Shown here: positions 1 to 10,204 of the stretch, in pieces
Position numbering within the stretch: the first letter of the stretch is position 1
Layout: each line of letters starts with the position of its first letter
Assembly (NCBI GenBank): GCA_016714605.1
Contig: JADKDL010000040.1
Span: 1-63,574 of the forward strand
Direction: 5' to 3'
Source: Bacteroidales bacterium
GTDB taxonomy: Bacteria; Bacteroidota; Bacteroidia; Bacteroidales; UBA1715
Length of the DNA stretch: 63,574 nt
Made by a program: the position numbers and the translations under genes
Notes under the pieces: model-generated
Told to the model about the DNA's origin: nothing
Seen by the model: only the letters and a program-made list of their open reading frames with translations
Databases searched by the model: none

Positions 1-2369
1 TCAAGCAGTACATTTATTTTATAATTGTCACTTTACGCATTTCTGTGAAAGTAGCATTTAATTTTGCTAGCATGTAAAGCGACCGCTCGATGATCCTCAC
101 TTTCACTTCCTAAAGTAAGTTTTTTTCATTAGCTTTAGCTTACACGTTCAGTTAGTACCGGCTTTTACCGTTTTCGTCCTCAAGAAAGTAAGTTCAGAAT
201 TTGCTACCAAAACCACCACATAAACCTATATCGGTAGCTGGACAAGGATATACCTGCTTCTAATGTAGCACCTGGCGAGAGTTCAGGATTTATAAGTAGT
301 AATTGTAGTAAATTCTAATGTTGCAGACGCTCCATTTATTAATGCTCTTACTACCATTAAAATCGTTTTCCTGAAACTGAATTTGCCACACAGTTTTTCA
401 GGAAACATTGCATAAGCAATTACTTTTCAGCTTCTAATGGTTTCAACATTAATGTACTTTTTGGTTGCGATATATCTTGAGATAACGTAATGCAGTATTA
501 TAATTAAACATCTCATCAGGAGAAATGTATTGTATTATCAATAACTGTTTTCGTATTTCTAATTACACTCTCGTCAAATTTTGCAGCAAAATTCAAAACC
601 TTCAACATCGCTATTTATTTTACACGATAAGCCGAATACCGGAACAATACAATAAAATTTTGAAAATACGAAGTGTAACTTCGCGGCACAAATCAAACAC
701 AATTGCAGATGAACTACTTTTCAAGTGCGATTCTGCTCCTATGTAATTTCCGTTTACATCACCAAGCATAAATACTTTGCTTTAAATGATTCGCTGTTTA
801 TTTGAGGACAAAGCAACAGATAAATCTACCGGTAAAACATGGCAGAAAGGAACTGTAGATGCTGTTTTTGAGTATCACTATCTCATATGATTAAATATAT
901 AGGATATTTTAGAAAATTTAGAGATCATATAGCCAATCTAACCACTTAGTAATAATAGTTGTGTCCTCCATCAAACTAAGCCGTCTTTAAGGAGGTGAAT
1001 AAAAGGCGCTCCCACCAGCGGCATTGCCGTTCCAAGCTTGTTTGAGAGACTCATATCAGGAATTTTCGTACTATTCTTTGATTCATCTAAGAAGCATCAC
1101 CGGCGTATTCCCTGTCCATGTTTACATCCATGCAATGTTTGATATATATTAGGAACAAATGAAGGATTGAGAAAGCCTATAAGCTTTTTCTTAGTTAATA
1201 CAACATCGGCAGAGTTCCCTTTATAGGGACATGCATCGCTACCAGCAGTTATATCTCTTTGAATAGGAAAGTATTTAGTACCATTATTTGTTATCCATTC
1301 GAAATGCTCCTAATTCATTTGGTTGGAATTACAATGGTAAGAATCTATAAAATACAATCAGTTGCACTTGCAAGAGATGGTAGTAATTAAGTCCATATCA
1401 ACATCAGAGCATTGTAGCCGATTATTACATTGTTTACAATATTGATTTTGAGAAGTGTTCAGTGAAAATTATCTCTTTTATGGATGTATAATAACCCATT
1501 CCCGCGGTTTATATGCAAGCTTTATAGGCCAAATAACTTTCTCTTTTAATGATTGATAATACATTTTAACACTATCAGAAGAAGGTTTTTAATATCTCTC
1601 TTTTTAGCAGAAATTCTCACACAGTAATCGTTTCCAATCATTTTACGGAATCATACGTAAACAGGTGCAGAAGCATTCAATGACAATGAAATTGATGAGT
1701 TACCTTTTTACACAAATCGTTGTAAATGAAATATCAAAAATAATTCTCAAACAATAAATCATATCTTTTTAATTAAACCACTAGGTACATAAAGAGCATT
1801 GTGTATTTCTAAGTCATACATCGTACTAATTACATCAGCCCAGGTGTCAATGGCCTTCTGGCCCATCTCGAATTGTGAAGTGTGCAAGAGCTTTGTACAT
1901 TTTTCTAGAGGTAAGCAGAAGGGTAAAATTAGAGCTAAACTTTCCATAACAGAAATGTGCGACATGAATACTATCATTTTTTCCATGACTACCGCAGCAA
2001 CGATTTTCTGCTTTGCATTATTCACTGCTTATCCACTCAACAGGTAAAAGGGACTTTCAATAGCATCTTCGCCAATAAAATCGCCATTTACACGCCAGAG
2101 ATAACTGTTGCAGCAGCGAACCTTTAATTGGCTGTAAATTCAATACCTCAGGGGCGATTCCCGCTTTTACCAAGTCAGGAATAGAAATACTTAAAATGTG
2201 ACAGGTTTTTAATTGGTATATTCGTCGAAAATAAAGTTGTAGCATATCGTTGAAATCAGCAGCGCTTTACGGTAATAGTATCGGTACCTAACGCATTATT
2301 GTGGCTAAAGTAGGTTCGCCAGTTTGTCGAGCATTAAATAAATGAGTTAAAAATAATCCTAGCACCCCC
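1..2369 (-). pseudogene. Decayed minus-strand coding sequence, unidentified
   Basis: There is no open gene here, but short protein-like stretches can be read on the minus strand in changing frames. One lies around 1130-1310 and includes RDITAGSDACPYKG and ADVVLTKKKLIGF; another is around 1759-2025. Stops and frame changes occur every few tens of bases. The strand and style match the broken hydrolase genes just to the right, so this is probably the remainder of the same locus. Family assignment is not possible by eye. It could be a real relic or a poorly sequenced contig end. Confidence 0.4.
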
Positions 2370-3210
2370 TCAAACCAGTTTCCATTTCATAGCTACAGAA
2401 TCTCTTGGCTCATATTTTTTTCTTCCTCCTGAATTGTTAAGGAAACAAAGTGTTCCATTTTCAGTATTGAATGTACCACCTAATCTTCCGGTTACATTAT
2501 CTCTTACTGTTCTAGGAACAATAGTTTGATCTTTTAAGCGAATTTGCAACGAGTTGTTTACATTACCTTATCGAATTACTTAATATAAACGTGGTCTTAT
2601 GACCTTGTAAAGCCCAGTCAATTTTCAACTATCGAAAACAGGATTTTGCATTTTCTCTTACGGCTTCACCGCCATCGCCTATCGCTTCGGTGACTACCAC
2701 TACCAAGTAAACAGTCTTATGATAATACGCTATTTCCATTTTACCTCTCAGGATTTGCTTTTACCTGAGCATTCATCCATAAAGCTAGAGAATCAAGAAA
2801 TCCAACTTTAGAATAGTCTTCATTAACTCCATTGCCATAAATAACGCATCTCCATAAACGAAAAAATAGATATACCCGGGAGTGGCTGGACATTGCCTTA
2901 TCGAAAAGATGGACTGCAAACCTAATTAAAATGGTTCGTGAAGTTTTTGTTTGCAGATTTGTCGTGATTACCAGTTACAGCAGCAAATGGTTTGTTCATG
3001 AAAATATCTTGTTGTGTTTGGAAGAATTGTTCGTATTCCCATTCAGAATTGGTAGAGCCAGAAGTCTCAATCAAGTCACCACAAGATAACCAGAAGTTTG
3101 CAATAAATACATAGCATGAGCACGAAGAGTGGTTTTTGAGAAATATCAAACATATCACTTGTATTAGCTTGAGGGTAGGTAAAATAAACGAAACGAGAAA
3201 GCATCTCACT
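2370..3210 (-). pseudogene. Broken calcineurin-like phosphoesterase
   Basis: The minus strand at 2922-3209 encodes CGDLIETSG followed about 35 residues later by AAVTGNHDKS. These are the GD and GNHD metal-binding motifs of calcineurin-like metallophosphoesterases (family knowledge). A later stretch at about 2375-2570 reads LKDQTIVPRTVRDNVTGRLG and CFLNNSGGRKKYEP, which resembles the C-terminal part of such a protein, but it is in another frame with stops between. No start or complete frame survives. The fragment lies downstream, on the same strand, of the broken PHP-domain gene and may have been part of the same secreted hydrolase locus. Confidence 0.6.
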
Positions 3211-4899
3211 CACTTGCAGCGAAAGTAACTATTTTCCCAAGAACGCGGTTTACCAACTCTGTAAGAATAAACACAGTATTAGCTTTAAACCTGTAGCTAG
3301 TGCCTTATTACTCATAAAGCTTTTTTAGAGTTAACAGGAATACTTTTGCGGTAAGCAGTCAATCCGTTTGCCAGAAACATTGTAGTTGGTATTTTAACAG
3401 AATCAGACTGAGCATTAAAACTAATGCCGTTGCGAAATCCACACTTTGTAGCATTTCCTTCAACAATCTGAACCATTCCATTAGTTACACGCCAACATTA
3501 GTAAACCAATTCGGAAGCCATTTGCTCAGAAGGATAAAAATTTGATGTTTACCGCTTCCTTGCTATAAGGCATTTGCGATGATTGCATAGCATTGATATG
3601 TTGTGCAAGTTTAGCAATATTCAAAGAATCGGTATAGCTTGTAGCAGCAACATAAAATTGTTTAAATTTCGTCCATGATGGAACAGTGAAATCAAGCTCT
3701 TGTAATGCAGCAGCTATTTGAAACACTGAATCAAAACTATTAGCAATATCATAATATTCGATAACCAACCAGGACACAAATGAGAAGCTTCACTCATCGA
3801 AAGACCAACTTCTCTCACACTTACAGAAACTTTTATGAAGAAAGACATTTCGTTTTCCCTATTCCAATCTGCTCTGTTTATATTAGCCCAAACAATGTTT
3901 TGAATCAGCAAGAAGAAAGTCCTTTTTTTGCTATCAAACCACATTAAGTTGGTTGGCAGGAATATTCAAACTACTGAATCGGTAGATTTTGCTCTTTTTG
4001 TTAATGAAAACAAATCAAAATCGCCTGTTACCGATTTGAAATTGTCCTCAGACCAAATAAAAGATTTGTAGGATTTGCATTTTTGTTGTGCATCAACTTG
4101 AAATTCTAAATATGCAGCAGCTATTGCTTTGTTTTTGGTAATTTGATATTCGGGAAACGAAGACCAAACATTTTGAGGATCTTATTCAAGCCATTATTCA
4201 CAACCTCAATTCTAAATCGCTACTATTATAATCGATAGCACCAATTGTTTGCGCTTGTTTTGATTTGCGTTTTTGGAGCTAACCATTCTTCAACGTCATC
4301 GGAAATAGAGAAATTTTAATTTTGCTGGTTTTCTTAATTTCAGCAACTTTATAGCTAATGCTGACAGAAGCAGCCGCAGCCGATTCACCATCGAAAGATT
4401 CCATTTCTCTTGTACCGGTTCTTTAATGTAGAAAAAGCCATTGCATTACCAGCTTTCAACCAGCTCTATTAACTAATTGTTGTACTAACGAGTAATATCG
4501 AAGTAAAACATTTTCCATTACAACTTCACCATCGCCAGCATTTACTCTCCCCAACAACTGGAATCGGCTAATTTTGGTCTTTTGGGTTGAAAATCAAAAA
4601 GCAGCTACACCGAACATAAAGGAGCGGGGACTTATCGTTGTCTTCTGCATAAATTTGTAGGTTACAAGGACTCCTTATTTATTAGTAGCACGGCTAAAAT
4701 TATAGAAGCAGCAATAATTCAGCATTTTTTTAGGTACATCCAAACCTACAAAACAAGACTAACCAATTGATATTGGAATTTTTCCTCCATTTTCTGTAGT
4801 TAATAATCCTAATTCAAAGATCGCTCACTACCAGAATCTACACCACCTACAATATTTGATTACCGCTTTGACCCGGAAGGGCAGGTAAGAACTCTTCCA
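3211..4899 (-). pseudogene. Decayed minus-strand coding sequence between two hydrolase relics
   Basis: Fragments in several minus-strand frames look protein-like, for example KVKIGGKKPDDLEEFLPALP near 4860-4940, LLTTENGGKIPISIG near 4770-4810 and WKAGNAMAF near 4450. No frame stays open for more than about 80 codons. The segment probably links the PHP-domain part and the phosphoesterase part of one or two large extracellular proteins. Boundaries are arbitrary because neither a start nor a stop can be fixed. Confidence 0.4.
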
Positions 4900-6595
4900 A
4901 ATCGTCGGGCTTTTTACCACCGATTTTAACTTTTATCTAGTTTGTCGTTATTAGCCCTCTTGAGCCGTTACAAAACTGGGTTAGAATAAACCAAAGATCG
5001 TCGAAAGCTTTCGCAGCATCATTTGCACCCAAAAGAACATCGGTAAGTGGATTTCCAGCACCGTCGGTTTGCATTGGTACACGTTCAAACCAAAATCAGA
5101 ACCACGAAGTCTGAAATATACAGATTCTTCGGCAGGAAGTACGATTTGACATTCTTACCAACCATTACCTTTGCTAGTCCATTTACTTGTTACGCCATTA
5201 GCATCGGTAATGCCTTGTGCATCGAAACGAGCCATTACCGAAGTTGTAGTAACTGAACCAACACTTGTAAAGCGGACTTGTAGGGAGCCAAAGCCTGTTA
5301 CTTTACCTTTTATCAAATCAATATGATCTAAAGAAGGAGTAGTAAAAAAGAACTGTACGTATTGAAATTAGCATCTTGAGGGTCTCTAACTATAATAGTA
5401 ACTCTTATTGAGTTTCCCTTATTAATAAGCATATTGCTACCCATAGAAGCACAAGTCCGTCGTTTTGACCTAAAGTATCGATTTTGGAAAATCAAAGAAT
5501 CAATCAAATCGCCATTAACTACCCAAGAATTACCCGAACGTAAACCATCTACAATAGCTTGAGCGTTCATTTTCTGGGTAACATGAGTATATGTTTTTTG
5601 ATATTCACCCGGATAGAAATCGCCATCATTAGCATGATAATCTGAATTGGCAAACAACCAAAATCCTCTACCTTCAGAAAGCATAGCATCCCAAAGACCA
5701 CCAATTTCGGCAGCATAGATACCACAACCTCCATAAGTTCCACCACCATCGGCACTAGAACTATAACCACCACGACCTGATGATTTTTGGTGACCCGACA
5801 TACTTTCAAAACCAAAACAAACATCTGGTCCTGCATTGTTCATGTCGCGGAAATGATTTATTTTATACGATCTTTGTCTTTCCGGATGAGCAGGAACAAC
5901 ATAGCTCTTTTTTTGATAATTTGATTGTAATTCAAGCAATAGCTTCCAATGTTTTTGCATGTCCGCTAAGAGTACTTTTAACCCAACCTTGAGTTGCACC
6001 ACCATCGAAATCAGAATCGCTATTATCAAATTTATATTCGAATTCTGCTATTGGATTACAATTAGGATTTGTGTCGAATTGATTAGCAATAACACCCATT
6101 GAACCATGTTCATGACCACAACATTCCACTCCAAACTTTGCAAAATAGTTTTGTTTGGATACAAAGCTCTTGCAATTTGTACTTGAGCAGAAAGAATAAT
6201 CTCTCAACGACTGCCAACGCCACATAACCTGATGACCACCGCTTGCTTTTTAGTACCAATAATTGGGTTTGAGTAATAGCATCCCAATAGTTAGTAACGC
6301 CAAGATCTAAACCTGAAGAGGCAGCATCACGAGGGAAACCACCACCATGTTCGCTATTAGCCCACCAATCGAGACCATAGCTGTTGTTTTTCTCCATTAC
6401 ATGTTGGAAACTGTAACTACCATCGGAATAAGTAGTGTGTTGGTGGAAATCTCCACGAACATAACCTGCCGAAGCAGACTGGGCTAAACCTACCGAAGTA
6501 AGCCCCACAGACCCTATCACCGATAGTGCGGTCTTCAAAAATACCAGTCGCCCCTGAGAACTGATACCTTTTTTAAAATTATAAATCTTTTTCAT
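4900..6595 (-). pseudogene. Broken PHP-domain metallohydrolase (secreted)
   Basis: The start at 6595 is intact and gives a signal-like N-terminus (residues 1-44, ending AQSASAG). It is followed by RGDFHQHTTYSDGSYS, the first metal motif (DxHxH) of PHP phosphoesterases. Further pieces in other frames keep NSEHGGG, PAHPERQ and NSDYHAND, the expected order of PHP metal ligands. The series can be followed across frame changes near 6225-6110 and 6029-5932, then through VRDPQDANFN to LRGSDFGLNV and VLLGANDAAKAFDDLWF at about 4970-5060. There is also an in-frame TAA inside NGW-ECQIVLP near 5160. The gene is non-functional as written. Confidence 0.75.
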
Positions 6596-6770
6596 AAAAC
6601 AATAAAATGGTTAAGAAGTAAAAGCCAAAACTATTTGAAATTTAGCACTATGACCCTAATTGTTTAATGAAGTTTACACTATCATTATGTAAAGAAATTA
6701 TAAAAATTTGTTTTGTTAATATTAATAAAATATTAGTATTAAGATGAGGTTTTGGGAAATGGAAAAACAG

Positions 6771-6818
6771 TAACATCATTATAAAGCATGACAAGCATCA
6801 TGTTTTATAATGATGTTA
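6771..6818. repeat. Long inverted repeat (20-bp arms)
   Basis: TAACATCATTATAAAGCATG at 6771-6790 pairs with 6799-6818 with one mismatch and an 8-base loop. It sits in the 6596-7016 gap upstream of the PHP relic. A smaller perfect inverted repeat (ACTGTAAC/GTTACAGT) lies at about 6879-6896. No long T-run follows, so terminator function is uncertain. Nothing else was recognised in this gap. Confidence 0.6.
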
Positions 6819-7016
6819 ATAGTTTAAATCCAATATTAATTCCTACTTAACAAACGGGTGATTAAAAAGTGTCAAACTGTAACAGGGAGTTACAGTGAGT
6901 AATTTTTACATTCGGGGTGCGTCTGAGAGTATCAATTTGAATAAGGGGAGCTATTTGAAGATTACGGTAGGGAGTGCAAAGAGAAAGACGCTCTTTGAAA
7001 CTTTACCAAAGCTCTC

Positions 7017-7391
7017 TGCAACTTATTTGGTAGCTATTCCATAAAGTACGAAGCCTATTGCAACTTATTTGGTGGCAGTTTTATAAAGTATGATGCTTAT
7101 TGCAACTTATTTGGTGGCTATTTCATAAAGTACGATGCTTATTGTAACTTATTTGGTGGCTATTCCATAAAGTATGAAGCCTATTGCAACTTATTTGGTG
7201 GTCATTCCATAAAGTATGATGCTTATTGCAACTTATTTGGTGGTCATTTTATAAAGTATGAAGCCTATTGTAACTTATTTGGTGGCAGTTTTATAAATGT
7301 TGATGGTCGCTGCAAGTTATTTGTTGTTGGGTCTAAATATGGCGAGGTTTTTTGTGTTCAAGTAGGTATAGTGCTCGGAGGGTCAGGCTAA
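7017..7391 (+). repeat. Seven 42-bp tandem repeats in an open coding frame
   Basis: Seven exact 42-bp units run from 7017 to 7310. Each encodes a 14-residue unit of the type CNLFGGYSIKYDAY, and the frame stays open through a unique tail to a TAA at 7389-7391. Differences between units are single bases that mostly keep Gly, Tyr and Cys positions. No ATG precedes the repeats; a TGA in the same frame lies seven codons upstream. The same tail and the same peptide unit recur at 19526-19852. The tail ends in a short palindrome, AGGCTAAAAGCCT. It is either a relic of a repeat protein or a non-coding element with a 21-bp period. Confidence 0.75.
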
Positions 7392-7477
7392 AAGCCTTAC
7401 TATTTAAAAGAATTAGGGTTTGGGGGGTAAAACCTAACCAGCTGGTGCAGTCTACTCGATTATAAGCCGTGCTATTT

Positions 7478-8172
7478 TTATATCTGTTTTAATATCTTCT
7501 GTTTCATTTTATCCGTAATCATTATTTTGCAGTAAGTCACAAGAATCGCATCATATCCTGTCTCAGCTTTTTCCTTATCAGTTAACTTAACAATATAAGC
7601 TACAGGTCTATCATAAATCCAAAATCTTTCGTACCAATCTTTTTTGCTTATCTCAGTCCGATTTGATGTAAATATTATGGATTTACCTTTAAAATCATAA
7701 TTTTCTATGAATCCATTAAATTGCTGGTTTAAATAATCACTTTCCCTATCATTAAGCAACTTATCTATTCCCGTAAAGCTTGTTGATGCTAAATCCGGTA
7801 AAAAATCTGTAATCAAGTTTTAAGTCATCAAATGTTTTGTCTATTAACGAATTTCTTCGGCAATAAGAGGTCTGTCCATTTTTTGAATAAACCACATAAA
7901 TCTTACCTATTTCGAATTCCATACCACACAATCTACTATCACTGCCGGTTTCTATATCAATTGAATCTTTATAAGTTCCTTTCCATGTCTTATCTACATG
8001 AAATCTATAAATCATTTTTTGAATCAATCAGCCGCATACTTACTGGAATTCCCTGAAATATCAAATCAGCAGAATCAATTTCATTTTTAAAACTCATCTG
8101 ATAGCATCTACAAGAGTACCCTTTTGTAAATCCAGTCAGTAAAATTGTCAATAATATTAAAGTCGTTTTCAT
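7478..8172 (-). pseudogene. NTR/TIMP-like secreted protein, frameshifted
   Basis: From the ATG at 8172 the frame gives a signal peptide (MKTTLILLTILLTGFTKG) and then YSCRCYQMSF, the Cys-x-Cys start typical of netrin/TIMP-like small secreted proteins. It stops after SKNDL. The protein continues in a second frame (FHVDKTWKGTYKD, SRLCGMEFEIGKIYVVYSK, SYCRRNSL; 7761-8027) and then a third (7478-7816, ending KQKILKQI). Two indels are needed to restore about 230 residues. It is the first unit of the repeat-separated array. The repeat copy at 8206-8368 lies just upstream of its start and would supply a promoter. Confidence 0.6.
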
Positions 8173-8205
8173 AAGGTTGAGTGTCTTTTTAAGCTTGCAG
8201 GCAAA

Positions 8206-8368
8206 ATCCCTATATACGTCATTCCAATCTTCAATTCCGTATATATCGTTTATGTCTTTAACTATTTATTATTTCTGCCTCTAAAATTACTTTTATTCAA
8301 TGAAATACGGAAAGCAAAATGCTGTTTTTTTGTTGTTTGTGTTTTGGGGAGGGTTGGTTGGGTTTGGG
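8206..8368 (-). repeat. Cassette repeat copy 1 (truncated)
   Basis: This copy shares with other copies the upstream AT-rich part (CTATATACGTCATTCC, CCGTATATATCG), the core with TACTTTTATTCA and AAAGCAAAATGCTG, and the G-rich tract. It lacks the hairpin end GACGAAGCGAGGACGCTTCG and runs straight into the end of the PIN gene. In gene direction it lies between that gene and the NTR-like gene. Confidence 0.85.
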
Positions 8369-8389
8369 AGAATTTAGGAAGTTAGGATT

Positions 8390-8836
8390 CTACTTAAGTC
8401 GGTCAATTGTTTTATCGAAAAGTTGTTCTGTGGAAATAAATTTGTTCCAACCCTTTTTACTTAATCCTTTTTGTAACTCTTTATCTCCACTCCATAATTT
8501 TCCTTTGATATGTTCTGTCAAAGCAACAAATTCTGTATCATCTATGTCAACGCCTTCTGTCATAGATTTTGCTTTGTCAAAGGATTCCATAGAAATAAGT
8601 CTAATATTGATAAATCTTATTTTATTTGTTATTAGCGTAATAACTCTATCTAGTTCATGGTCGGAATATTTGGAAATCTTTTTAATTTTGTCCTTATGTT
8701 CTTCTATCTCAAAAAACAATTGTTCGGTAGAATAAAAATTAAGTCTGCTTTTAGGCTGTAAAAGTATCCTTGCAATTCTACTGTTTGTATTTAATATTGC
8801 ACTAAATGCAATATTGGTATCAACAACTATTCTCAT
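8390..8836 (-). CDS. PIN-domain toxin (VapC-like ribonuclease)
   Basis: A 148-residue PIN-domain protein, probably an Mg-dependent RNase toxin. The conserved acidic residues are visible in order: VVDTNI at residues 4-9, Glu and Asp in the EIEEHKDKI stretch, DIDDTEFVAL, and SGDKEL. The start ATG at 8834-8836 overlaps the TAA of the upstream antitoxin reading frame (TAATG), so the two were translationally coupled. The antitoxin is broken as written, which is odd for an intact toxin. The gene ends almost against repeat copy 1. RNA target and activity cannot be judged from sequence. Confidence 0.8.
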   Translation of the reverse strand: MRIVVDTNIAFSAILNTNSRIARILLQPKSRLNFYSTEQLFFEIEEHKDKIKKISKYSDHELDRVITLITNKIRFINIRLISMESFDKAKSMTEGVDIDDTEFVALTEHIKGKLWSGDKELQKGLSKKGWNKFISTEQLFDKTIDRLK

Positions 8837-9039
8837 TAGTCAAGTTGCTGTTTGGTTTTTTCCCAACGACCTTTTTTAATTGTTTTAACCAAATCGTCAA
8901 CATCTTTTTGAGAAGTTTTTGAATTTTTGGTAATTTCTTTATATTCAAACAAATCTGTTAAATCTTGTAAGTCGTCCAAATTCATATTTTTGGGAAACCC
9001 AAAGATTATTTCATTTGGGGGTTCTCCTCAATAATCATA
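8836..9039 (-). pseudogene. Antitoxin of the PIN pair, frame disrupted
   Basis: The DNA is a near copy of the 68-residue antitoxin gene at 25835-26041, but carries three extra single bases relative to it. There is an additional G and an additional C near the start (GAGGAGAACCCCC) and an additional A near 8940. The net change is +3, yet the middle is out of frame and hits a TAA after 10 codons. The C-terminal part (TSQKDVDDLVKTIKKGRWEK) is preserved. Either all three are errors in homopolymer-like runs or the antitoxin has been lost. Overlap with the toxin start fits a toxin-antitoxin operon. Confidence 0.65.
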
Positions 9040-9179
9040 ATTTATTTTTTTTTCAAATATAAAATGTCATACGATATTTCTTTTAGTCAGTTAATACTTA
9101 CTACCTCCTTACTACTTCCTTACTAAATCAACTGTTTTGTCCTGTAGTTATTAGCAATGCTTACAATAAATTTATTTCA

Positions 9180-9336
9180 CCTTCTAAAATTACTTTTATT
9201 CATTGAAATAAGCAAAGCAAAGTGCTGTTTTTTTGTTTGTGGTTGTGGGATGGTTGTGGGGTTGGTCGAAAAAATCATAAATCAGGCCAGATGCCTTGAA
9301 TACTGAGACGAAGCGAGGACGCTTTGCCTAACGGGG
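9180..9336 (-). repeat. Cassette repeat copy 2
   Basis: A complete core: TCTAAAATTACTTTTATTCA at the left, AAAGTGCTG, a G-rich tract (GGGATGGTTGTGGGGTTGG), the CAGGCCAGATGCCTTG palindrome, the hairpin GACGAAGCGAGGACGCTTTG, and GCCTAACGGGG at 9326-9336. The upstream part from about 9080 is shared with copy 9 (about 26085). The stop codon of the next minus-strand gene is 26 bases from its end. Confidence 0.9.
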
Positions 9337-9362
9337 TTGGGAATAACAGGCATTGTGCATAA

Positions 9363-9515
9363 TTATTTCGCCAGTTTCAATTTTCTGCGGTTTAAGTATT
9401 CTTTAAATTCGGCAAAAGTCATTCCCTTAGTTTCTTTTGCTATTTTCTCTTTTACTTCTCTGAAGAATTTAACTGTGTCAAATTCTTTTTCTTCTGTGTT
9501 CTGTTTATTATTCAT
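9363..9515 (-). CDS. Small antitoxin-like protein (50 aa)
   Basis: An ATG at 9513-9515 overlaps the end of the PIN-like gene (stop at 9508-9510) and opens a 50-codon frame: charged and probably helical, with KEKIAKETKGMTFAEFKEYL in its second half. Position, size and overlap suggest the partner of the upstream PIN-like protein, in toxin-first order. I do not recognise a named family. The gene ends 26 bases before the hairpin end of repeat copy 2. Confidence 0.6.
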   Translation of the reverse strand: MNNKQNTEEKEFDTVKFFREVKEKIAKETKGMTFAEFKEYLNRRKLKLAK

Positions 9516-9969
9516 TTGTTATGATTTCTCTAGGTGAACGAATGTCTAATTGTATGTATCCGTTTTTAATGTTTATTGCATTATATCCTCTAATTCTAAA
9601 AACGTTTACAATATGTTTAAAATTCCAACTTATTAAATAGTCAACTTTATTTATTGTTGCACAAGCAATATGCCTTCAATCGTCAATGCTTGTTTCTCCT
9701 ACTACTTTTTCGTTGATATACTCTTCGGCAAGTTGGTTTATTTCTTCGGTAATTTCTACAAATTCTATATTGCTTGTAGCTAGACTCAAAAAATGGTTTT
9801 TTACTTTTTCCGGTGCATTTTCAAGTTCATATTCGCAAAGATCAGAGTAAACACAGATTATTTCTCCGTTTTTAACCATTTCAAAGAGCAATTCGGTTTC
9901 ATGTTGAAATTCAATGTCGAAAATTCCACCAAAAACAGAAGTGTCGAAGTATAATCTTGGTTTTCTCAT
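9508..9969 (-). pseudogene. PIN-like toxin with in-frame TGA
   Basis: From the ATG at 9969 the frame encodes a PIN-like protein (RLYFDTSVFGGIFD at the start, then CEYELENAPEKV, EEYINEKVVGETSIDD). It meets TGA at 9676-9678. The same frame continues without another stop as RHIACATINKVDYLISWNFK, GYNAINIKNGYIQLDIRSP and ends at 9508. These are the usual C-terminal PIN motifs (D-x-x-HIA, SWNFKHIV), so one substitution splits a 153-codon gene. The codon lost was probably Cys or Trp. A 50-residue partner gene overlaps its end. Confidence 0.7.
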
Positions 9970-9992
9970 GCAACAAATATACTATAATAATT

Positions 9993-10150
9993 TTAAATTT
10001 TTACTCATTGAAATACGTAAAGCAAAATGCTGTTTTTTTGTTGTTTGTGCTTTTGGTTGGGTGGTTTGGTTTGGTTGATGGAAAAAATCTTAAAACATTC
10101 CAGATGCCTTGAATACTGAGACGAAGCTGGACGCTTCGTATTAACGGGGG
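9993..10150 (-). repeat. Cassette repeat copy 3
   Basis: The core keeps TTTTACTCATTGAAATACG, AAAGCAAAATGCTG, a G/T-rich tract, CCAGATGCCTTGAATACTGA and a shortened hairpin GACGAAGCTGGACGCTTCG, ending ATTAACGGGGG. Orientation is as in the other copies. It lies 3' of the hexapeptide-repeat gene and upstream of the PIN-like gene. Confidence 0.9.
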
Positions 10151-10204
10151 GAAGGTAGAAAGACAGGATTTATAAGCCAAGTAATCGAAATTAAAAGTAT
10201 ACTG

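Noticed and set aside
525..746. A 73-residue plus-strand open frame
   Set aside because: It lies on the opposite strand of the decayed minus-strand coding region and has no recognisable domain or leader.
7017..7310. CRISPR array
   Set aside because: Units are directly tandem 42-bp repeats with no variable spacers and keep a reading frame; no cas genes nearby.
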